A stretch of 64,000 bases of DNA, taken from Symbiodinium microadriaticum (lineage: Eukaryota; Sar; Dinophyceae; Suessiales; Symbiodiniaceae). Both the position numbers and the translations under genes were made by a program. Below, one piece after another: positions 24,401 to 36,400 of the stretch; the first letter of the stretch is position 1, and each line of letters begins with the position of its first letter. The stretch lies in NCBI GenBank assembly GCA_001939145.1, contig LSRX01000515.1, forward strand, positions 213,230 to 277,229, given 5' to 3'. Under the pieces are notes generated by a model. The model was not told the origin of the DNA and ran no database searches. It saw only the letters and a program-made list of their open reading frames with translations.

Positions 24401-27400
24401 CAAGGCGCGGTAAACAGAACAGCCAGGCCCTGAAGCCCCCAAGACAAGGAAGGCACCTTACATCCTATACTTCCTTCAAGAGTCCCCTTTGGGCTCTCAA
24501 CCCATTCCCTAAACCCCTAAAGCCTTAGAACCTTAAAATGCGCGAAGCCCCAACCCCTTCCCTAAAACCCTAAAGCGCCCGAAGCTCCAAGCCCCACCGC
24601 CCTAAATCCTAAAAAAAAAAAAAAAGCTCGGCCATCCTCCTGCACCCGAAAAAGCAGATGGAGGTCACCATGCAAGCATCCAGCATCGAGGAGTCGAGGC
24701 GCCTCTACGACCAGCACCCTGGATGTTGAGAGTGATAGTTGTGGCTGAGGGCTTTTTTGGGGGGGGTTTCAGTGGCCTTTCGTGGGGATTTTCTCTTCTA
24801 AGCGTGTCTTTTATACCCGATGTTTCAAGTGGCGTCTGCATTTCGGGTTTAGGCTTTCAGAGGTCTGAGGTTCGGGAAAAAGGGGGCCGTAGAATCTTCA
24901 CCTCTGGAGCCTGAGCCCTAAAAACCATGGTCCCTAAAGCTTAGGGTTTAGGGTTTAGCCCTTGTATAACCCTGTAATCCCTTTAGGGTTTTGGGGTTTT
25001 GGGGTTTAGGGTTTAGGAACCCACACTTCAGCATAGCCAGCTCGAAGAATGATGTAGCAATGCTCATACTCCAACTATAAAGGCCAAGTTGATCTGTTGC
25101 ACCATTGCCGTGACTTGAGATCTTATTAACACCCTATCAACCGCTTATGAAGCCCTGGTAAACCCCTAAAACACGTGAATCCGAAACCAAAACCCTCAAC
25201 CCCCACACCGACACATAAACCCCCTGTGATTGAAGGTCGGAACATCAGGACCGGGTCCTTGTTTTTGTTATAATAAAGAACAAGCCGATAATGATTAAAC
25301 ATGATCAGTTTTTAATTATAGCCCCAACAGCGAACCAGAGGATTCCTATTAATTTATCACCCCCCATAGGCCTCATAGGCAAATGGTCTTTATAAATCAG
25401 AGATTCAGGGGTCTATAGAATCGTGATCATGCTTCTTGTTCGAGTTATTAACAATCATAAATCATAACCCTAAACCCAAAGCCCTAATCCCAAAGCCCTC
25501 AACCCAAAGCCCTAAACCCGAAACACCCACAGAGTTCAGTAAGTGGGACACCCGAGGCTGGCTCCTCTGACTCCAGTGCTTCTGGCATTGACGGCTGCGA
25601 CGCCTTTCCTTCGCGGCTGGATTTGCGCCTTGGTCTTGGGCCGTAGGGCTCCGGGAGGTTGGGGTTCCTTTCGGGCTTGGTTTTAAAGGGGTCTCATGGG
25701 GTTTCATAGGGTGTTCCGGTGAAGGGTGTCAGGCGTCAAAGGCGCCTCAAGAAGTCGACAGCGTACCTGAAGTTTGCATCCTACAGTCGTGTTTGTTTAG
25801 GAGTTGGGCTTCGGGTTTGCTCTCGAATCAAATCTTAGTCAGGGGCCCTTAACGGATAATTTTCATTACAGGTTTGAATGTTTAGTGCAAAAAGAATATG
25901 GCCAAGATAATGCACCCCACAACACGATTCTGTTGTTAAGGCCCCTCTCCCTAGCTGCTGAGCAGTTCAACCTCGACATCAGCTCGAAATCTACCCACAG
26001 GCCCCTAAGTAGTTCCTTTTTGGGATTACCTTATTATAGGAATCNTCCTCCAAGTTAGTTAATTAATGCTAGAGAAAGAAATACGATGAAGGAACTCATT
26101 TCCCTTTGTACAAAGATGGTTATGAAGAATGCGTAAAAGAATGAAGACAAAGACCATAATATTAAATCTGGTTTCCTTTGGCAGTGAAATGTAAATATGA
26201 ACAAAGAGGGAAGAGAATAGGAAATAAAAGTGGGAGCCAGCAAATACAGGAAAACATTGGAAATTAAGTTGCATTATGTTTATTTAAATTAAAATCATAA
26301 TTAATCTCACTTCTTCTTTATGGGATTTAACTGGATCTCCTAAAGCATTAAGAAATACACCACAAAGATAAAGAACCAAAAGACCGTAATTGTACAGGCC
26401 ACCGTGTCTTCTTTCTGTAACTCCAGGCTGTAGATAAAAGCAACCATATCATTACCCTAGCACTAGAAAACCAGGTACGAAAGATATTAATTGTAATAAG
26501 AGAAACAAGAACTCATGCTTCGTTGTCTATTAATTATTAACTATACAAAGGGAAAAGAATAATAGAAATATAAATGCATGATGTCTTTATGCTTTTCTCT
26601 AATTAAATCCATCAACATCAGGCCTTTCCCAGTTACTGAACAATCAAGGTATGAGGCCTGGTACACCTAATCCTGTTAGTTCAATGCAACACACGGTTCA
26701 TCATTTAACATTTGGCCTAACTATAAGAAGAGAGCAGAGAAACCATGAGATTAATTATAGAATCCTAAAAGTAATGAACGATTCCAAGATTAATAAGAAA
26801 TGGGAATGATGGCATGGGAAGTCTTTCTCTTTTATTATTAAGCGAATAGCATGCATCCGTTCCCTTTATGACTCAGTGACTGTTAGGCAAAGGAAACCAG
26901 CGTCTGTAAGATAGGAATAAGAAAGCCTAACGATACGAAGGGAATAATGTAATGGTGTAGTGTCTGTGAAGCGAACTGGGGAACGAATACAATGTAATGA
27001 AATGGAAGCGTGATTCGTTCCTCCATTCGCTTCACGCCACACAGAAAAAGTGCCAGTGAATTAAACAAAGCGTGCGTTCCTTACCTTTGTTTTAATTCAC
27101 TGGTTCTTTTTCCCATTCTCCAAGTCTAGGTGTGAAAAGGAACGTGAATAAAGAGAAAACGTAATGTAGAGAAGCGAAAGCACGGTTTTCCTTTAGTCAC
27201 TTTTCCTTTTCCATCTTTTGTGCTCTTTGTTTAATTGAAACCGTGCCTCATTACATTGCGTTACGTTTCAATTAATTAACAAAGAGGCACAAAAGGACCT
27301 GAGAAACCGTACCACCGCCCTCACCGCCAAGATACGAAGAGAAGGAATAAAAGTGAAAGGAACAAAAGCGTGCACTCACTTCTTTCGCTTACCTTTTGTT

Positions 27401-30400
27401 TCCTTTCCCTTTGACCCTTCCTTCGGTTACCAGGATATAGAAGGGAATGTGTGGAAAGGAACGAAGAAAGAAACACAATGGAATGTAGTGAAATGAAATG
27501 AAGCGTGGTTCTCTTTCTTCTTCCTTTTCCACACTACATTCAACCTGTCAGGAACAACAATCTTATCTGGGGTTTTTGTTTGTTTTATTTAAATTTAACA
27601 CAAGTGAAAGAACGAAGTGAGTGATCGCGTGGTTAAATTTAATTAAAACGCACAAAAAGGAACGAAGGGCGCTTTTTTTCTTTTTTGGGGGGGGGTTTAG
27701 GGTTTAGGGCTTGGTTTTGGGGTTTTAGGGTTTAGGGTTTATATGAGCGCTTTTGAAGTGGAAGGTTTAGGGCGAGTTTAGGGCTTAGGGTTTAGGGTTG
27801 AGGGCAAAAAGGTAGGGATTGAGTTAGGGCCCTCCTTGTACCTTCAAAGAGGGGTATCGGTCCTGCATAGCGGGAATTCAAGGTCGAATAAAGGGTAGAT
27901 GGAGGGTCTATGCAAGCTTACTAGACTAAGCCCTTCAGATGCCGTCGATCATGCAATGGTGAAAATGTGGGAGAGATTCAAACTCTGAGGGAGCACGACT
28001 TACAAAGCCTAAAGCGCAGGATAGTTCTGAAAGCCCGACACAACGAACCCCCCCTGATTTCAAGAATCTGCCCCCTAACATCCCGGACCCCGAAACTTTA
28101 TGCCATCAGACCCCAAAGCTCTAGACCACAAAACCGCCAGAAGCTCATTTAAGAAGCCCTCTCGTGGGGGCTGCCAAGGGCAAGTACGACACCCTTGCGC
28201 AAGTCTCGGTATGACAGCGTGGACTGCTACATCAGCGAGGACCCTCGACCCTAAGCCCTAAAACCTGAAACCTAAACCCTGAAACTAGCCTGAAACCTAA
28301 AACCTAATCCCTAAACCCTTCCGTTCCGTGCTGCTCAAATCGAAGGTTGAGCACTCAGGGTTCTTAAAAAAAAGGTTTTATGGGTTTAGGGTGTATACTT
28401 ATTCAGGCCTTTGTATTTAGGGCTGCTGGGTTGAGCGCTGTAGATGCTAGGTTTGATAATGCGGCCCCACAATGTGCGCGGCTGCCCTATGAAAGGACTC
28501 CGCACAGTTTAACGACCTTCCCATGGTCTTCGAAGCAGGCGGACATTGAGATTTTACGGGGTTCAGGGTGTTAGGGCTTAACTTCTGAAGAAAGTTTGAC
28601 AAGGGCTTTTTAGGGCTCTGGTCTAGAACAAAGCCACCAACAGGTTTAGGGTTTAGGGTTTTTGTGGGTTCGGGAGAGTTTGGGGTTGAGACGCTCAAGT
28701 TAGAGGACTTACGGCTGGGTCTCAGTCGGTCCGGTATTCAGGAGTTCAGTAAAAGGAGCCCGTGGAATTGAAGGAACTCGGCTGTACTTCGCTGCGATCT
28801 GCCTGCAGTTTCGTATTCACGACTTCTGTGGCTTAGGGTCCTGAGGTCGACAGCGCTTCGGGCGCTGAAGTGAAAACGGTAAACCAGGAATCCTTGCGTT
28901 CTGCCCGTTTCGTGGCCCGTGCCTGGGGAAGTGTCAATTCTTGAGCTCAGGTTGAGCCCAGGCCCTGCTAAGCTGCTAGGACAGGAACCTCCTCTGTTGC
29001 TGCCGGTTTTGCTTTTGGCTTTACCTGCTGCCCCTTAGCCGTACATCTGAATGTTATGGTGTTGTCGTTTGGAGTGTTGTTGCTGCTTGCTACTGGCACT
29101 AGCACGCTACGGCCACTGTTGGATCTGCCACAGATGCACATGGTCTATGCAAAGTGTCGAGCCGAGAGGTTGTTCAACAACATGCAATGGCCCCCTCCCC
29201 CCCACGTATTGCGCATACTCGCCATCGTAACCTACGGTCTCTTACATAGGAAAGCCGAGAGAGGAGCCCAAAGTAACTTCCACCGCCGCCAACGGCTTTC
29301 CAAGCTTCGCTACAAAGCCTGGGGGCTTAGGTTGTAGATTACGGTCTACGATGATGTGGGGGTTTAGGATATAGGGTTTAGGGCTTAGGCTACTGATTCT
29401 CAGGATGATTGCGATGCTGAAGAAGCCCTAAACCTCCTAAGACCCAAGATCTTCAAATAAGACCTAAGATCTTCAATCTCCTAAGCCCCAAAATTGTGCC
29501 ACACCTGCAGAGCTTCCTAAGCCCTAAGCCCCACAGCCTAAACCCAAAGCCCTAAACCCCTAAAGCCCTAAACCCCTAAAGCCCTAACCCCTACATCCTA
29601 AACCCAAAACCCTAAACCCTAAGCCCCTAAACCCTAAACCCTAACCCTAAACCCCGAAACTCCTAAACCCGAACCCCTATAAACACTAAACACCTAAACC
29701 CTAAACACCTTGGAGGTCACTTGGACCAGCTTCTCCACGCTGGTGTCGACGAGGTGAGGGCTTTCTGGGCCTCGGCGCTGGCAGCGTCAAGTTTCGGGTT
29801 TCAGGAGGTTCGAGGTTTAGGGCTTTAGGGCTTTAGGGTTCATGGTTTGAGGATGAAGGGTTTAGGGTTTACGGTTTAGGGCTTAAGGATTTAAGGTTTA
29901 GGGTTTAGGGTGGTGAAATTAAGGATTTAAGGTTTAGGGTTTAGGGTGGTGAAATTAAGGATTTAAGGTTTAGTAAGTTAGGATTTACGGATTAGGGCGC
30001 AGCCCTAGCCGAAGCCCAACACATACTTCCTCAACCCCGATTCGCTGATGCTTGAGCCTTGCCCTACTTGGAGGTTCATGGGTCGTTATAAGTAGGGTAA
30101 AAAACTAGGGGAACTAGGACTATAACCCATATTAGGGCACTTATAACCCCCACATATAACTAGCCATGAACCTCCAAGTAAACCCCTAAACAGCTGGACT
30201 CCGAAGTCTGCTCTCATCCCCAAACCCCTAAACCCTAAAACTTTGTAGATCCCTTGAAGGAACCCCAAAAGGAACCCTAAAAGGGATCCTAACCCTAAAC
30301 CCTAAACCCGTAATCCCGAAGACCCACATCCTAGGGTTCGTGAAACACCGGATCTCGGTTCCGGTCAGTCGTCGCCATAGGCATCCATTTGTCTATCTGT

Positions 30401-33400
30401 CTATCTATCTATATATCCATCTATCTATCCATCCAATCCAGTCCAATCCTAGTCTGATCTAAATCTGAATCTAAATCTAAATCGAATCTAATCTAACCTC
30501 ATCTAATCTAATCTATCCTAATTTAGTCTATCTATCGATCTGTTTGTCCAAGTTTGTCTACATAAATGCGTCGACATGCGTAGAGAGTCTAGAATGGGGC
30601 TACCAATATGATAGATGTGGGTGCGGGCTAATGCTTGCTCGATTTACGTGACCTCTGACTTGACTTGATACCGGTGATCTCCACGAAATAGAGGTAAGCA
30701 ACCCCCCCGGCTTCAGTTCGGGTATGCCCTAGCCCCTAAACCCCCAATCCGAACCAAACCACCAACCCCCAACGCCCGAACCATCTTTAGGGCCTTTAGG
30801 GTTTAGGGTTGAGGGTGATCTTCCCCACAGCACCCCAAACCCCAACCTCAAGATCTTCATGCGAAGGTTCTCGCAAAGCACATTGCCCATCTCTTCGCGC
30901 GGGATCCGCTCGCCGCTGCGACGAAAGGTTTAGGGTTTAGTCTTTCGGGGTCGGGGCCTTTAACCCTAAACCCCAAATAGCTGCGTTGGCGGGATATGGT
31001 CCGAAGCCCTACGGCACTGTTAGCAGATTCAGAGACGGCCCTGTGGTTATGTTCTAGGTTCCCCAGTGGTACCCTTTTTTGCCCTTTTTGGTTTGGTTTG
31101 GGGTCTCCTTATTACAACCAAAGAGTAGGAAAAAGGGTACCCTTGTCATTAAGGGGTTACTGGAGAGCCTGGTGTTGAAGTTCTGGCCATGTGGGAGGGG
31201 GCAGGTCGGGCTTCTTCTAGAAGCCTAGATGTTTACCAAGGCTACTTATTCGGGTCCCTTGTTGCCGAACGATGATCTACCCCAGGAACCCTCTTCTAAG
31301 GAACCAGGGGTCCACAGAATCATATCCAACGCAGGCCGCAGGGCTTCGGCTCCAGCGATGTCATTTCTTGAGAGTAAACCCGAAATCCTAAACCCTGACC
31401 CCTAAAACCCAAACCCTATAGCGTCCCCCGAAAAGTTGGAAACCGGATTAGGGACAAACAGTGCTGGGATTCCCTATATATGACTCTTAAGGACGGAGGC
31501 TATTGGGTTTCCAACTTTTGGGATTCTACTGTAAACCCTAAACCCTGAACCCTAAACCCCAAAACCCTAAACCCTGAACCCCAAACCCCAAACCCTTAGA
31601 CCCTGCACCCTAAGAGCCCTAAACCCCAAACCCGAGAGCCCGAAGAAGCCATAAACCGCTCAGCTTCAGGCGCCTTGGGTCTTAGATCTCTAGGCTCCTG
31701 GAGATTTTTCCGCCCACCGCCGGATAATTAGCCTTAAATCTTCAGACCTTTACAGAAACCCTTGTAGAAGCCTTTTAGAGCCCGTCAAAAGGAACCATTT
31801 GAAGAAGCCCTCTTTTTTAGTTCTGAATGTTCCCTAGAAGGTGATCTTTGCGGACCGTGTGGAGCTGGATGACAGCCGACGCCCGGCTGCGTCCACTGTT
31901 CTACGAGGGCAGGACGAATTACGCCTAGTATTCGTCAGGGGTTCTTGTAAAATGACTCAAGATAATGCAGCAGAAACTATTCTAAACTTTGAGGCCCTTG
32001 TAAAGGTCCAGGCAGTTGCGAGTTGTGGACTATTTAGCACCATGCTCTTGAACTAGTGTTCTGGGCCTTCTTCTGGCTGGGCTTTGGTGTTTGGGGCTGG
32101 GGGCTGAGGGAGTGTGTTGTTTCGCGGCTGTGCTGGTGCATCCAAAATCCCAGGCCTTCAAGTCAACACCTCCCAACCAAATTCAGCGCACAGCTCAACC
32201 CCAACGAAAACCCACACGACCTTACGCTTCAAGTTGGGCCTATGGAGCATTATGGAACCTGCCCGCATTGTTATCTACGTCCTCACGAAGTTATGCCACA
32301 ACTCCGGACTCACACTCGAAGCCCTAAACTCTCAACCCCTAAACCCCTAGCCCCTAAAACCCTAAACCCTAAACCCCTAAACCCTAAAACCCTAAACCCC
32401 TAAACCACTAAACCACTAAACCCTTACACAAGCCGAGCATTTTCAGGTGACATCGACCACTGGGAGAATCTCCAGTCCACCAACTGGCAGTCCCTGCGCT
32501 GGAAGCCTCCTCCTCCCCACAAGGCGGGGGCTTACGGGTTTAGGGTTTAGGGGCGTAGGGTTTAGGGTTTAGGGGTTTAGGTTTTTAGGGTTCAGGGGTT
32601 GGGCGTTTAGGCAAATTATTTCCGACCCTTATTTGAGCTAGCTTGGTTGGAAGGGTGCAGCTTAAGGTTTACCTCCCCTGTTAACACTCTTCCTGTTGCT
32701 CAGATTTAGGTCCATGGTTCTATTCTGTCGATGTTCCTCGCAACGGCTACCCGCCACCCCTCTAAGCCACACCTAGTACTTACAGTGCTGCTTTTCACAG
32801 CTGGAGTGCGGCAGCAATCAAGAAATATAATTCAACAACAGCTTGTAGTCCAGTAAGGTTCCCGAGGTGTGCGCTCCTGATGGAGTCGTTTATCGCATGT
32901 TTAGGTGCGAGTGCCAGTTTAAACTCACTCCCACCCGAGATGATCACGGCAGACCTCCCTCACATGTGTTCGATGTTGTGATTTCCTGAGCCGCTCGCTG
33001 CAGCTTATCCCGTGGCAGCGGCCCACTTAATCATTGAGACCCCTTTCCACCTTCGGCTCGGCTTCATCAACGTTGCCCCATCGATCAAAGTATGCCGGAC
33101 CCAATTTTTCAGGATCCAGAGTCAGGTAATTTCAGGAATCCCGGGTAGCCCCTCGGAACCGTGCTCATGACCCGACGTGCTGTAACCTTTCTGGGGTAGT
33201 ACAAATTCCAAGAGGGTCAATCTTTAGTTTTTGCACCGCTCAGAGCCAGTGGCACTTGGAGGTTTCCGGTTAGTTAAAAGTAGGGCGGGTTATAAGTAGG
33301 ATAACTATACTTATAACCCATATTAGGGGACATAACTACCCATGAACCTCCGAGCAGGGGCAGCTGAGCAACGAAGACGCCGACCACATCGGCTGCTCGG

Positions 33401-36400
33401 AAGAAAGCAAGGGGGGAGGGTTTAGAGGGTTTGACGGGTGTCTGATGGTTCAGGGTTTTGGGGTGTCGAGGTTTCCGGGTTTAGGATTGTAGTGTAGGGG
33501 CCTGAATATTTACCTATACTTTTTTGGGGGGTTCCTTAGAAGATTTATAATTATGCCGATTATGCCCCAAAATCCTATTCTAATTATTTAAGGCCCCCAC
33601 ATTAACCTGTATTGTAAAGCTCAACGGGTGTTTGGTGAGACGGGAATGAGACCACCCTAATCCCTAAACCCCAAAACCCTAAACCCTGAACCCAAAACCC
33701 TAAACCCAAAACCCTAAACCCTAAAACCCTAAACCCCCAAACCCTAAACCCCAAACCCTAAACCCAAAAACCCCAGTCCAAGACCTAAAGAGTTGATGGG
33801 CCTTGGAAGCCTGAAAGCTCTCGGGGCTACGGCTTCAGGCTTTGGGGTTTAGGGGTGTAGGGTTTAGGGTTTGGTTTTTGGGTTTTAGGTTTTTAGGGTT
33901 TATAATAGGGGTTTTAGGGTTTAGGGTTTACGGTTTGGTTTTGGGGTTTTAGGCTTTTGGGGTTTATAATAGGGGATAAAGGTTTAGGGGTTAAGGGTTT
34001 TTTGGGATTGGGGGTTAAGGGTTTAGGGTTTAAGGGTTTAGGGATTAAGGGGTTTTGGGGGTAGGGGTTAAGGGTTTATGGGTTAAGGGGTTTTGGGATT
34101 GGGGGTTAAGGGTATAGGGGTTAAGGGTTTAGGGTTAAGGGGTGTTGGGTTTAGGGGTTGAAGGTTTAGGGTTTGCGTTTGGGATCCACGGGCACAAGAT
34201 AGTCTAATTAATATTGTCATCTGATACGATCCTATATTCGGCGAGTGTTATTCTTATCTTTGGTGCTCTAAAAAAAGGGACCCTTGCTTTCAAGGGATAC
34301 TGGGGAAGCTAGAACGCAGACTCCCTTTTTCGAGGCCAATACTAGTTTGGGGATTGGGGATTCCTTATTATATTTTTGTATAAGATACCCAAATTACCTA
34401 CGTATTCTAATTATAAAGGCCCCTATATACCATGTGCCTTTCTGCACGCATGTTGATTCCACAAAGGTGGAATCTTACTAGGCAAACGTGGGCTTCTTGC
34501 TATCATTCCCCCTCCACACCTCAAAGCCGCCAAGGAAGGCCAAGGAAGCACCTCGGCCCAAACCCCACAAAGGTTTCGTGAAGAGCCGGAAGCAGGAAAA
34601 TTCGCTTGCAAACCCCAAGCCGTGAACCCTGAGCCCGCCAAAACCCCTCTACCAAATCCGACAGAAGCCCCTGACAGACATCTACGTCGGCAAAAACTCG
34701 GAAATTCCACACCAGCCATTAAAAGATCCCCACAATATTTTGAAACACTGTAAACCCTAAACCCCTAAACCCTAAAACCCTGAACCCCTAAATCCAAGCT
34801 ACAAGGCTGGCGCGTGGAGTTTCGATCCATGGAGTTGCAGATGACCGACTTCGAGAACGCCGCCTTCATCAGTCTCCTGGTGGGCAGGTGCTGTAGAACA
34901 TGGGTTTAGGGTTTAAAGGGTTTTGGCAGTTGTGCTGTAGAACATCGGGGGGGGGGGTGGTCTGAAGGATTAGTCATGCTAGCCTTGTTTGGGTTTAGGG
35001 TTTAGGGTTATGTTGGGCGCCACAGCTCTAAGCCCTCGAAGGCCCCATGCCTCCACCCCTGGTCGGCCCAAACCCCTCCGTAAACATGAACTTAGGGTTT
35101 AGGGCTCAGGGTTTAGGCTTCGGAATGCTTCGGGTTTTTGGTTTACGGTTTAGGCTTCGGGTTCTTGTAGATTGTGCAAGGGTTCATCATGGTTCTACTG
35201 GTGCCACAAGGCCCCTTTTTTGGCTTTCAGCCCAGGCTTCATCATCCTCGTGTCCCGGGCCATTCTGGATCTGAAGTTGGACCTGCGCATCCCCATGTCC
35301 AAAGTGGAGGAGACTCGGTTCCTCTGTGAATGCTAGTGACGAATATAGGGGCTTAAAGACTTACCCAAGACTGTTGTCGGGGTCCCTTATTATCGATAAA
35401 GTATCCTATTCTAGTTATTAAGGCCCCCCTATATTAGTGCCAAGCGTTGCCTCTGCCTTAGCCCCAAATAACCTCTCTTTTTTGGAGGGCTTATATACAA
35501 GGAAATCATGAGAAGGAGCCCTGAGAAGGTAGGTCCTGCAGGACCTGCACCCTTGCGAATTTCTTTGGGGTGTTTGCCCTTTTTGGATCGCTTTAGGGGT
35601 CGGTTACAGGGAGTCTGCCTTGGAAAGCCTCTGTGGGTAGTTCTCTGAATTCGGATCCCTTTTATAAGGGTGCCGTACCAGAGGTATTGGGAACCTAAAA
35701 CAGGGACCCTAATTCCAAGAACTACCTATGTGGGAGGGTGCCTTCTTGAATCCCGGGCATCAGGGTCAGGGCAACCGAAGCACGCCCCAAACCTGTCAAA
35801 CAAGGCATGTCTCTTACATGGAGTTAGGGGGAATCCATATTTATGCCTTCGAGAGTCCGAACCCTCAAAGCTTTGACCGCTTAGTTCTAAGCTGCGAACC
35901 CCAAGACTCCGAATGCTCAAACCCCAAACACCCGAAGCCCGCAACCCCAAACGCCTGAAGCCGTTCGAAACCTTAAACACAGACGGAAACCAGCGCGAAA
36001 GCAACTACCCCAAGCTGTCGAAACTACAAACAAGCTTTGCCCCAAGGACTCTAAACCGTAAAAACCCTAAAACCCTAAACCCTAAACCCAGAGTTTCGAC
36101 GAAACCCCAAACCAAAAAAGGCCCTAAAGTCTCCCAAAAGGAGAACATGACGGTGGCGAGCCGGAGGTCGGCTTGCACGAAGGAGCCTGGGCTTAGGGTT
36201 TTAGGGTTTGGGTTTAGTAGGGTTTAGGAGGGCGACTTCCGTGGAATTGGCGACAAGTGGCTACGAAGGAAATATGCTCTCCGAGCTAGACTGTGACAGA
36301 GATGGCTCGATGTAGCAGGCAAATTAATGTCTGAAGACGTGCCACTCGGGTTTAGGGTTTAGGTCCATATTTTCCGTGTTTGGAATGCAAGTCGTAAGCA

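Larger units (their letters stand above)
26046..27670. other. AT-rich island, foreign to its surroundings, with serial hairpins
   Basis: About 1.6 kb with no TTTAGGG/CCCTAAA and a much higher A+T content. The right part (26966-27658) holds six consecutive hairpins. The left part has short open stretches, for example a + frame near 26600-26808 containing MQHTVHHLTFG and a - frame ending near 26290 containing RRHGGLYNYGLLVLYLCGVF, preceded by a pyrimidine-rich ATCTACAG acceptor-like site. Neither is assigned to a family. The island could be organelle-derived DNA (dinoflagellate mitochondrial spacers are known for hairpins), a new mobile element, or a chimeric join at the N at 26045. Confidence 0.65.
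32611..34798. other. GCLC intron with MITEs and telomere-like arrays
   Basis: Contains a type A palindrome (33254), a type D palindrome (33495), CCCTAAA (33655-33780) and TTTAGGG (33840-34175) arrays, a partial D element (34345-34428) and a short protein-like island at about 33361-33411 (QLSNEDADHIGCSEESK) that could be a cryptic or dinoflagellate-specific exon. Confidence 0.5.

Noticed and set aside
35047..35274. 75-codon ORF ending SSSCPGPFWI
   Set aside because: Its 3' part is the wrong frame of the GCLC exon at 35236-35309.
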